Positions 1 to 6,647 of a stretch of DNA of 9,781 nucleotides are shown here, piece after piece (the first letter of the stretch is position 1; each line of letters begins with the position of its first letter). Position numbers and translations under genes: made by a program. Location of the stretch: assembly GCA_946062035.1 (NCBI GenBank), contig CAMGTS010000032.1, forward strand, positions 1-9,781, read 5' to 3'. A model generated the notes under the pieces. It was given only the letters and a program-made list of their open reading frames with translations, was not told the origin of the DNA and did no database searches. The stretch is from an uncultured Bacteroidales bacterium (GTDB lineage Bacteria; Bacteroidota; Bacteroidia; Bacteroidales; UBA932).

Positions 1-1671
1 GTCAATCTTTATTCCTTCCAATTCCATTCCGGCGAGAACATGAATCAACGGCATCTCCACCTGTTTGTAAAGTCCGGTCAGCGTGTCGCCGAGTTTTTCA
101 GAAAGCCTGTCCGCAAGGTATATGTTCAGCGTACATACTTTTTCCGCGATTGTAATCTGCTCCGCAAGTTCACTCTCCTCATCTTTTTGCGAGAAAAGAT
201 CCGCATATTCATCTGGATTCTGATTATTGTCTCCATCTCCCGCAAACCCCTCCACATCTGCTCCAAGGTACTCTTTTATTATAAAGTCGTTGCCATGAGA
301 CAGCTCAGGATCAATCAGATAATGAAGGAGTTGGATATCGTTCATTTCTCCGCCGACCTTGCTGTTCAGATTTTTGCGTACTGACTTGACAATCTTCTTC
401 AAATCGTATCCGACTTTATGGATGCCGCTATCTTCCAATAGAGGCCGGATTGAGGATAATCCGCTCTCGTCACAAACGAAAAATCTCGCTTTAGGTGAGC
501 CTAATGTTGAATCTTCCTCTAAAGCTCCTACGATGATCTTTGATGTGGCTCTGTCGTGATTGATAATGCCGATAGCCGCACATCCGTTTTTTCGTGCAAG
601 TCCGATAACTTCCTCCGCATCTGAACTTTGTATGGTGGGAATCCCGGCATGAGCCTGAGTAGGGGTGTCGCCGGAGCTTCCCGCATCTGCCTTTGAACCG
701 GCAGCTATGGCATCGTCCGCCGGAAAGTCACTTTCAGCTAAGCTGTCTGCTGGAAAATCCTCACTGTCAGCACTTATCGATACGGTCTGACCATTATCCG
801 CAAACTCTTTAATTAGTTTTTTCAGAGAGCGGAACTCGTATTTTTCGAATACCGGATTCACTTCTGACTCGTATGGTTTGACGAGGACGGTGTCATCTTT
901 ATTGATAGGCAGTTCGACATCGGTCTTGATGGTAACAAGGAACTTGCTCATCTGCAGCGTGTCAGAACTGTCGTTGATTTTTTCCTGTTGCTTTGCGGGA
1001 AGTTCGGAGATATGCTTTAGTATATTCTCTATCGTCCCGTACTTTCCGACCAACTTCTTCGCTCCGACTTCTCCGATTCCTTTTACCCCAGGAACATTGT
1101 CGGAAGCGTCTCCCCAGATTGTGAGTATATCAATGACATTGAGCGGGTCGCTGATTCCATAGTATTCGCGGATTTCTTTCTCTCCCAAAATCTCGACCTC
1201 TCCGTTGCCTCCCTTCGGAAGTTTGTATTGGTAGATGTTTTCTGAAACGAGCTGCCCGTAGTCTTTGTCAGGAGTAACCATGTAAACCTTGTTATCCGCT
1301 GTCGCCCACTGCTTGGCCATTGAACCGATAGTATCGTCCGCTTCTATTCCGCAAATTGATACGGTAGGTATCCGCATGGCTTTAAGTATCTCTTTCAGAG
1401 GCTCTAAGGCTGCTACTACAAGCTCAGGTGCAGGTGGCCTGTTCGCTTTATAGTCCGAAAAAGCCTCGTGCCGGAAAGTCTTTCCCTTGGCGTCGAATGC
1501 GACAACAAGGTGAGTAGGATGCTCTTTATTGATAAGCTCCAATACCATTTTCGTAAAACCGAAAAGTATGGAAGTGTCTACGCCTTTGGAATTTATGAGC
1601 GGGTGACTCATGAAGGCATAGTACATCCTGAAAATCTGTGCGTGCCCGTCTATGAGAAAAATCCTATCCAC
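1..1671 (-). CDS. polA: DNA polymerase I, N-terminal part (5'-nuclease and degenerate 3'-5' exonuclease domains); runs off the window
   Basis: DNA polymerase I fills gaps and removes RNA primers during replication and repair. The reading frame is open for 557 codons from the GTG at 1671 to base 1, so the polymerase domain lies mostly or wholly outside the window. Residues 1-290 are a 5'-nuclease (FEN-like) domain with its acidic residues visible: LIDG (D8), AFDAKGKTFRHE (D60), EADD (110-113), TPDKD (133-137), GDASDN (187-192), then a helix-hairpin-helix (GVKGIGEVGAKKL). Residues 298-342 are a low-complexity acidic linker. Residues 350-465 fold-match the 3'-5' exonuclease position, but the DxE motif is replaced (AIGIIN near 366-371), so proofreading is probably lost. 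The GTG start is chosen because the queD stop sits 3 bases upstream in the same frame and the next Met is residue 16, past D8. The gene is probably cotranscribed with queD. The family assignment is very safe; loss of exonuclease activity is inferred. Confidence 0.96.
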   Translation of the reverse strand, partial: MDRIFLIDGHAQIFRMYYAFMSHPLINSKGVDTSILFGFTKMVLELINKEHPTHLVVAFDAKGKTFRHEAFSDYKANRPPAPELVVAALEPLKEILKAMRIPTVSICGIEADDTIGSMAKQWATADNKVYMVTPDKDYGQLVSENIYQYKLPKGGNGEVEILGEKEIREYYGISDPLNVIDILTIWGDASDNVPGVKGIGEVGAKKLVGKYGTIENILKHISELPAKQQEKINDSSDTLQMSKFLVTIKTDVELPINKDDTVLVKPYESEVNPVFEKYEFRSLKKLIKEFADNGQTVSISADSEDFPADSLAESDFPADDAIAAGSKADAGSSGDTPTQAHAGIPTIQSSDAEEVIGLARKNGCAAIGIINHDRATSKIIVGALEEDSTLGSPKARFFVCDESGLSSIRPLLEDSGIHKVGYDLKKIVKSVRKNLNSKVGGEMNDIQLLHYLIDPELSHGNDFIIKEYLGADVEGFAGDGDNNQNPDEYADLFSQKDEESELAEQITIAEKVCTLNIYLADRLSEKLGDTLTGLYKQVEMPLIHVLAGMELEGIKID

Positions 1672-1674
1672 GTC

Positions 1675-2127
1675 TTATCTGTTTGGGATATTATCGTCTG
1701 AAAACCATTCGGCATAGGAACTTGCCGTCTCCCATAGCCGCAGGCTGTGTAATTCAATGTTTTCCGGAAGCTCGCCCCTAATCAGCATCGCAAAATACGC
1801 TACTAAGTTCTCGCTCGTAGGTCTGAAATCTGTGACGATGATATTCCCGTAAGCCTTCGTGAGTTCTGTAACAAGTTCAGAGTCTTCGCTCACTATCAGA
1901 GCGTGATCGAATTTGCTTATAATATTCTCGTTTACAATGGTTTTCAGATCTGAAAAATCTATTACCATACCGTATTTCGGAGAGTTCTTGTCTGTAATCG
2001 GCTCACCTTTTACGGTTACTTCAAGTTTGTATGAGTGTCCGTGTATATGTCTGCACTTGCCATCGTATCCTTTCAGGGAATGCGCCCCCTCAAATCTGAA
2101 TTCTTTGGTGATGCGAATTTTTGCCAT
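1675..2127 (-). CDS. queD: 6-carboxy-5,6,7,8-tetrahydropterin synthase (QueD / 6-pyruvoyl-tetrahydropterin synthase family)
   Basis: QueD turns 7,8-dihydroneopterin triphosphate into 6-carboxytetrahydropterin, an early step in making queuosine for tRNA wobble positions. The 150-residue protein has the usual motifs: zinc ligands H16 (GAHSL) and H29/H31 in the CRHIHGH segment, the catalytic Cys C25 just before them, an FDH motif (D74, H75), PTSENL (from about 104) and a late Glu in LWETASS. The C25-x3-H-x-H spacing is that of QueD rather than of animal PTPS. The length is slightly above the roughly 120 residues of the short QueD forms. The ATG at 2127 has an A/T-rich leader and no Shine-Dalgarno. 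It follows the ABC ATPase by 87 bases and precedes polA by 3 bases. No other queuosine gene is in view. A pterin enzyme with another product is possible but less likely. Confidence 0.92.
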   Translation of the reverse strand: MAKIRITKEFRFEGAHSLKGYDGKCRHIHGHSYKLEVTVKGEPITDKNSPKYGMVIDFSDLKTIVNENIISKFDHALIVSEDSELVTELTKAYGNIIVTDFRPTSENLVAYFAMLIRGELPENIELHSLRLWETASSYAEWFSDDNIPNR

Positions 2128-2214
2128 TTGATTGAATATAAATCGTTTAATGTATCGTTTTTCTGTGGCTGCCGAGTTGTAAAACCCGTGTACGCCCCTT
2201 AACGCTCTTTGCCG

Positions 2215-3012
2215 CTACTCTTCCGGTTCGAATATGTACCCTTTGGTAACCTTATCAAACCTGACACCAGGGACATTGAATATCTTATCCATGACTCCCT
2301 GTTCCATAAGGCATTGAGGAGTTCCGTCATAAAATTTTCCGTCTGTCATTATCCACAGCCTGTCGCATACCTGTAATGCGAGCTGTAAATCGTGTGTCGA
2401 GAAGACAATAAGCTTACCGTCGGCTGCGATGCTTTTCAATAGCTTGGTAATCAGGAATTTGTTGGCGACATCCAAAAACGCCGTAGGTTCGTCCAATAAT
2501 ATTATCTCGCTCTGCTGTACCAAGGCTCCGGCTATCGTCGCCCTTTGGTATTCACCGTCACTCAGGCTTGAACAACTTCTTTTTTCAAACCCATCCAATC
2601 CGACGAGCTTCAATGCCCTATGGATCTTATGACGTTCCTCGCTGTTGAGCGCGCCGACCCAATTGGTCCTGAAGTAGGAACTTAGTCCTACCATATCTTC
2701 AACATTCAGGTATTCCGCTCGCTCGCTGTTTGCGCTCACAAAACCTACAAGCCCGCTCAATTCTTTCCGGGTGTAGTCTTTGAGAGGTCTGCCTTTGAAA
2801 AATATCTTCCCCCCTTTACTGCCCCTTGATTTATCGTTGAATATTGGCTCAAGTCCCGCAATCGTCCGTAGCAGCGTGCTTTTTCCGCGACCGTTGCTTC
2901 CGAGCAGCGCAATAAGATGACCACCCTCTTCCGATGCGTTAATTGATCGGAAGATTACCTTGTCGCCATAACCAAGGTCGAGATTTTCTATCGCAACCAA
3001 TGGATCCGCCAT
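2215..3012 (-). CDS. FecE/BtuD-like ABC transporter ATP-binding protein (iron-siderophore, heme or cobalamin uptake)
   Basis: This cytoplasmic ATPase subunit of a type II importer would drive uptake of an iron chelate, heme or cobalamin through a FecCD-type permease. Its 265 residues contain Walker A GSNGRGKST (38-46), signature LSDGEYQR (150-157), Walker B IILLDEPT (170-177, catalytic E175) and the switch His in STHD (H207). The Q-loop region (FVSANSERAEYLN, about 91-103) shows no glutamine at the usual place; I recall similar Q-loops in FecE-like ATPases of Bacteroidota, so this may be a clade trait. The start follows the trpS stop by 2 bases, so the two are almost certainly cotranscribed and perhaps translationally coupled. 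No permease gene is next to it on this strand, but a fitting one (4385-5371) lies beyond trpS on the other strand. The family is clear; the substrate cannot be told from sequence. Confidence 0.93.
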   Translation of the reverse strand: MADPLVAIENLDLGYGDKVIFRSINASEEGGHLIALLGSNGRGKSTLLRTIAGLEPIFNDKSRGSKGGKIFFKGRPLKDYTRKELSGLVGFVSANSERAEYLNVEDMVGLSSYFRTNWVGALNSEERHKIHRALKLVGLDGFEKRSCSSLSDGEYQRATIAGALVQQSEIILLDEPTAFLDVANKFLITKLLKSIAADGKLIVFSTHDLQLALQVCDRLWIMTDGKFYDGTPQCLMEQGVMDKIFNVPGVRFDKVTKGYIFEPEE

Positions 3013-3014
3013 TG

Positions 3015-4133
3015 TTATTTCGCGAATCTTTCAGCTTGCTCGGCAATAAGTTTTGCGTCGTCGAAGTAGTTTATTTTCATCGCATTGCGAACATCATCCA
3101 ATGTTTTGGCCGCCGCATTTCTCGCCACTTCGCTACCTTTTTTGAGAATATTGTAAACCTCAGGAATATCTTTTTCGAACTCCTTTCTCTTTGTGCGTAC
3201 AGGTTCGAGAATCTCATTAAGAACCTTCTCAAGGAACTTTTTGATTTTCACATCTCCCAATCCGCCACGCATATAGTGCTCTTTAAGCTCGGCAAGGTTA
3301 GCGTAATCAGGCAGGTATGAAGCAAAGTGCCCGTCATTGCAGAACGCATCCAGATATGTGAAGACCGTATTGCCCTCGACATGTCCCGGGTCGTTTATGC
3401 TGATATGAAGCGGGTCAGTGTACATACCCATAACCTTTTTGTGCATTTCTTCCGCACTTTCAGAGAGATAGATGCAGTTGCCGAGCGATTTCGACATCTT
3501 CGCCTTTCCGTCTGTACCCGGGAGTCGGCAGCATGCCTTGTTAGATGGCAGGAGAATTTCAGGCTCTACAAGTGTGTCACCGTATATGCTGTTGAACTTC
3601 CTTACAATCTCTACCGTCTGCTCTATCATAGGTTTCTGGTCCTCCCCCGCAGGAACCATCGTAGCCTTGAATGCCGTGATGTCGGCGGCTTGTGAGATAG
3701 GGTATGTGAAGAAACCGACAGGAAGTCCGCTTCCGAAAACCTGCTCTTCCCCGTCTTTCCCGAATCCTCTCATGGCGATCTCGCTCTTTACGGTCGGATT
3801 GCGCTGCAGCCTCGCTACGGTAACTAAGTTCATATAGTAGAAGGCCAACTCTGTCAATTCAGGAATCATGCTCTGTATGAACAGAGTGACCTTATTAGGG
3901 TCAAGACCCACTGACAGATAGTCCAAAGCGACCTCTATGATATTCTGTCTGACTTTTTCAGGATTGTCGAAATTGTCTGTAAGCGCTTGTGCGTCCGCGA
4001 TAAATACGAACATTTTGTCATAGTCCGCGGCGTTCTGCAACTCGACACGTCCGCGAAGCGAACCCACAAAATGACCGATATGAAGTTTCCCCGTAGGGCG
4101 GTCTCCCGTAAGAATGATTTTTGCTTTTTCCAT
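3015..4133 (-). CDS. trpS: Tryptophan--tRNA ligase (TrpRS-II-like)
   Basis: This class I aminoacyl-tRNA synthetase joins tryptophan to tRNA-Trp. The 372-residue protein has the HIGH-type motif KLHIGH (16-21), ADAQALTD (46-53), the GEDQ segment (163-166) and KMSKS (212-216). The opening [20 protein letters not shown] resembles the TrpRS II group (the Deinococcus second enzyme is one I recall) more than the SGxQPSG form of E. coli and Bacillus. An insertion of about ten residues ([12 protein letters not shown], 124-135) precedes [16 protein letters not shown] chose the ATG at 4133 over an in-frame ATG at 4151: the six extra residues (MYFCPV) do not look like part of the family, and a possible -7 promoter element overlaps them. 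The protein has no tryptophan residue. It is the first gene of the trpS-ATPase-queD-polA cluster. Function is very likely; subclass is inferred by eye. Confidence 0.96.
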   Translation of the reverse strand: MEKAKIILTGDRPTGKLHIGHFVGSLRGRVELQNAADYDKMFVFIADAQALTDNFDNPEKVRQNIIEVALDYLSVGLDPNKVTLFIQSMIPELTELAFYYMNLVTVARLQRNPTVKSEIAMRGFGKDGEEQVFGSGLPVGFFTYPISQAADITAFKATMVPAGEDQKPMIEQTVEIVRKFNSIYGDTLVEPEILLPSNKACCRLPGTDGKAKMSKSLGNCIYLSESAEEMHKKVMGMYTDPLHISINDPGHVEGNTVFTYLDAFCNDGHFASYLPDYANLAELKEHYMRGGLGDVKIKKFLEKVLNEILEPVRTKRKEFEKDIPEVYNILKKGSEVARNAAAKTLDDVRNAMKINYFDDAKLIAEQAERFAK

Positions 4134-4140
4134 AACAGGG

Positions 4141-4148
4141 CAAAAGTA
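4141..4148 (-). promoter_or_regulatory. Possible -7 element for trpS
   Basis: Read on the minus strand this is TACTTTTG, which matches the Bacteroides -7 consensus TAnnTTTG. No TTTG lies at the expected 19-base spacing upstream. A start site a few bases downstream would leave a nearly leaderless trpS message beginning at about 4135. The match could be chance in A/T-rich DNA, so this is weak. Confidence 0.25.
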
Positions 4149-4264
4149 CAATTATTCCGTTTCAATTCCTACGTTTGCATCCTGCGTGTTATGATAAACT
4201 ATAGGGTGCGCATAGCTCCCCGCTTGCCGATTATTGTATATATTGCGATAAATTTCAGAAGACT

Positions 4265-4366
4265 ATGGACGCTACAAATATTATCCTGCTTGTCATTGTG
4301 ATTCTTTTGGTTCTTGTATTCCTGAAGGTACGTAAGAACCGCCCGCAAAGAAATAAGAAGAATTAA
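4265..4366 (+). CDS. Small single-pass membrane peptide (33 residues), function unknown
   Basis: I do not recognise a family. The frame ATG (4265) to TAA (4364-4366) encodes a 33-residue peptide with a short polar start (MDATN), a hydrophobic stretch of about 15 residues (IILLVIVILLVLVFL, 6-20) and a strongly basic tail (KVRKNRPQRNKKN). This layout suits a one-span inner-membrane peptide with its C-terminus in the cytoplasm by the positive-inside rule. It ends 18 bases before the FecCD permease start on the same strand, so the two could be cotranslated. It could be an accessory subunit of the permease, an unrelated small membrane protein, or a leader peptide. Against it being real: it is short, and hydrophobic codons arise readily in T-rich DNA. 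No frame on the opposite strand here looks like a gene. Confidence 0.5.
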   Translation: MDATNIILLVIVILLVLVFLKVRKNRPQRNKKN

Positions 4367-4384
4367 TGGTGAATCGGCCTGTAG

Positions 4385-5371
4385 ATGAAGCGTAATATTC
4401 TATATTTTAATGCTTTAGGAGTATTACTCGTAGTCCTGTTCGCGGCAGATCTGCTGTTCGGTTCGGTCAATCTCCCTGTGAAAGAACTTTTCACTACCGA
4501 AATCGGCAATGATCTTTTGTACAAGTTCAGACTGCCGAAGGCGATAGTCGCTCTGCTGAGCGGTATTGCATTATCTGTCTGCGGATTACAGATGCAGACC
4601 CTCTTCCGCAATCCGTTGGCTGACCCTTATATTCTTGGAGTAAGCAGCGGGTCGGGGGTCGGGGTGGCTCTATACCTTATGGGCGTTTCACTTTTCGGAG
4701 GATTTGCGGAGGGAACGCTGTTTTCTACTCTCGGGACAGCCGGTGCAGCTATTCTTGGAGCTTCGGCCGTCACGATGATAATCCTGTATATCTCAAACAG
4801 GGTCAAAAACAACCTTTCCCTGCTGATTTTCGGAGTGATGATAGGATTTGTGGCGGGTGCGGTCGTAACACTTCTGCAATACACATCAACGGCGACATCG
4901 TTGAAGGCTTATGTCCTTTGGACTATGGGAAGCTTTGCTGGACTCGATTCAATGCAGATTGCGCTTTTGGCGCTGATGGTAGTCGCCGGGACGATATTGG
5001 CGGTAGGTAATATCAAGGATCTGAACGCTATCCTGCCGGGTGAAGAGTATGCCCGTTCGATAGGACTGAATGTAAGGCATATACGTAATAAAATCCTTAT
5101 CTCCACGACACTTCTTGTAGGTGCGGTTACTGCGTTTTGCGGCCCTATAGGATTTCTCGGAATCGCCGTCCCGCATATCTGCCGTTTTATTTTCAGAGAC
5201 GCTAATCACAGAATCCTTATACCCGCTACGGCACTTTTGGGCGGGGCCTTGATGCTGCTTGCCGATACAGCCTCGCAACTGCCCGGTACCGGCTCTATCG
5301 TCCCTATAAATACAATGACGGCATTGCTTGGAATTCCTGTAATCCTTGTGATTATACTTCGCCGGAAATGA
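4385..5371 (+). CDS. FecCD/BtuC-family ABC transporter permease (iron-siderophore, heme or cobalamin)
   Basis: This is the inner-membrane channel subunit of a type II ABC importer, which normally works as a homodimer with two ATPase subunits and a binding protein. The 328-residue protein has about ten hydrophobic segments and the family signatures in order: FRLPKAIVALLSGIALSVCG (48-67), LFRNPLADPYILGVSSGSG (73-91), GEEYARSIGL (219-228, the cytoplasmic loop that contacts the ATPase), GPIGFLGIAVPHICRF (253-268), and VPINTMTALLGIPVILVI (306-323). Length is typical. The ATG at 4385 is the first of the frame and gives the expected start. The gene follows the 33-residue peptide by 18 bases and is divergent from trpS. 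Neither an ATPase nor a binding protein follows it; the nearest suitable ATPase is at 2215-3012 on the other strand. Family certain, substrate unknown. Confidence 0.95.
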   Translation: MKRNILYFNALGVLLVVLFAADLLFGSVNLPVKELFTTEIGNDLLYKFRLPKAIVALLSGIALSVCGLQMQTLFRNPLADPYILGVSSGSGVGVALYLMGVSLFGGFAEGTLFSTLGTAGAAILGASAVTMIILYISNRVKNNLSLLIFGVMIGFVAGAVVTLLQYTSTATSLKAYVLWTMGSFAGLDSMQIALLALMVVAGTILAVGNIKDLNAILPGEEYARSIGLNVRHIRNKILISTTLLVGAVTAFCGPIGFLGIAVPHICRFIFRDANHRILIPATALLGGALMLLADTASQLPGTGSIVPINTMTALLGIPVILVIILRRK

Positions 5372-5395
5372 CCCTGGTTCGGTACGAATCCGACA

Positions 5396-6454
5396 CTATA
5401 TCATGTAGCGGCAAAGCAGATAACCTCCGCCGACGAGCCAGATGTACAACAAGAACGCAAGTATGAACGGTTTCGCACCGGCCTGACGGAATTTGTCGAT
5501 ACTCGTCTCGGCTCCCAACGCCGTCATCGCCATTGTAAGGAGGAAGGTGTCTATGTTGCCTATAAAGTTTCTGCCTGCCGTGAGAACTTTCTCACTCAGA
5601 CCGATCTCGCCGAGCAGAGAGTTGACACCTATGGCCAATAGGAAGTAGAATGCGAACCAAGGGATCGTGATTTTTCTTTTACCGCCATCGCCGCCTTTTC
5701 CGAGGAAGAGGCTCATTACGACAAGTACGGGGGCAAGCAGCATCACTCTGATCATCTTCGTGATAGTGGCCGCATCCGCAATTCCAGGATCGGATATCCC
5801 TTTTGCGACCGCCGCTGTTTCTATGGCGTTACCGGCCCCGACAACGTGTGCGACTTCGTGCAGGGTAGAACCTGTATAGACCGCTACTCCTTGAGGGGAA
5901 AGGTTTTCCAACCATCCCAATCTGTACATGATAGGGTACAGGAACATCGACAATGTCCCGAATATGACGACTGTAGTGACGGCGACCGCTGTCTTATGGG
6001 CTTCGCAACGGACTACAGGCTCGGCTCCGAGCACTGCCGCAGCACCGCAGATAGAACTTCCTGTAGCGGTCATCATGGCCGTCTGGCTGTCTAATTTTAT
6101 GAGTTTTCCGAACAGAATGCCAAGAAGAAGCGTACCCACGACTATAATACAGTCTATCGTTATCGCCGAAACTCCTACATCAAGAACCTGCTGGAATGTC
6201 AGCTTGAAACCATAGAGGACAACGCCTGTCCTCAGGATTGTCTTCGAGCAGAATTTTATGCCGGGAACCCATGTCTCAGGAAGTTTGTTGCGGAGTGAAT
6301 TCGCATAGAGCATACCGAGTATGATACCCACGATAAGCGGACTCAGAGAAAGACTTTTTACGAAATCGAATTCCGCTATATAAAACGCTGAAAAGGAAAA
6401 TAGAACGATAAGTAGTATGCCATGAAGCACATCTCCTCTGCTGCCTTTATTCAT
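5396..6454 (-). CDS. YeiH-family (UPF0324, putative sulfate exporter) membrane protein
   Basis: A polytopic inner-membrane protein of 352 residues with around ten hydrophobic segments, matching the YeiH/UPF0324 family of putative anion (sulfate or sulfite) exporters, whose function is poorly proven. Conserved pieces visible are SPLIVGIILGMLYAN (38-52), LRTGVVLYGFKLT (74-86), TATGSSICGAAAVLGAEPVV (129-148), AVYTGSTLHEVAHVVGAGNA (191-210), KMIRVMLLAPVLV (233-245) and TALGAETSIDKFRQAGAKP (311-329). The two regions around 129-148 and 191-210 form an inverted-repeat-like pair typical of the family. The ATG at 6454 gives a short cytoplasmic start (MNKGSRGDVL) before the first span. It converges with the permease across a 24-base gap and is divergent from the CoA-transferase. 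The family call is firm; the substrate is not known from sequence. Confidence 0.9.
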   Translation of the reverse strand: MNKGSRGDVLHGILLIVLFSFSAFYIAEFDFVKSLSLSPLIVGIILGMLYANSLRNKLPETWVPGIKFCSKTILRTGVVLYGFKLTFQQVLDVGVSAITIDCIIVVGTLLLGILFGKLIKLDSQTAMMTATGSSICGAAAVLGAEPVVRCEAHKTAVAVTTVVIFGTLSMFLYPIMYRLGWLENLSPQGVAVYTGSTLHEVAHVVGAGNAIETAAVAKGISDPGIADAATITKMIRVMLLAPVLVVMSLFLGKGGDGGKRKITIPWFAFYFLLAIGVNSLLGEIGLSEKVLTAGRNFIGNIDTFLLTMAMTALGAETSIDKFRQAGAKPFILAFLLYIWLVGGGYLLCRYMI

Positions 6455-6578
6455 CGAGATAGTGTATAATACGTTAATATTCAGTTGAATTTAGGGTGCA
6501 ATATTCGCTAATTATTTGAAAACTGACAAGATTTGCGATGATATTTATCCTTGAAAAAGAATAAGCGGAGTTTTTGAG

Positions 6579-6609
6579 TTTGGAATATCTGCCAATTGTT
6601 GTAAATTAG
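6579..6609 (+). promoter_or_regulatory. Bacteroides-type promoter for the CoA-transferase
   Basis: TTTG at 6579-6582, then exactly 19 bases, then TAAATTAG at 6602-6609, one mismatch from TAnnTTTG. This is the -33/-7 pattern known for the primary sigma factor of Bacteroides. The start site would fall near 6615, giving a leader of about 30 bases that is A/T-rich and has no Shine-Dalgarno before the ATG at 6648. The spacing and position support it strongly. Confidence 0.75.
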
Positions 6610-6647
6610 CGACCTTTGTTGAATACAAGTTAAATTTTAACAAAATT

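Noticed and set aside
1468..1701. Open frames on the plus strand opposite polA, trpS, the YeiH gene and tpiA
   Set aside because: They lie antisense to well-supported genes, have no recognisable motifs, and follow from the codon pattern of the real gene.
2128..2214. PreQ1 riboswitch before queD
   Set aside because: The 87 bases show neither the small preQ1 stem-loop with its A-rich tail nor any other convincing fold; I see nothing specific in this gap.
4249..4256. TAAATTTC as a -7 element for the small peptide and permease
   Set aside because: No TTTG at the proper spacing, and the start site would leave almost no leader before the ATG at 4265.
5372..5395. Possible terminator between the convergent permease and YeiH genes (GGTTCG/CGAATC around a 3-base loop)
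   Set aside because: The stem is only six pairs with one G-U pair, and no T run follows on either strand.
6455..6578. Promoter for the YeiH gene in the divergent region
   Set aside because: No TAnnTTTG with a paired TTTG could be found on the minus strand; a promoter is likely present but I cannot place it.
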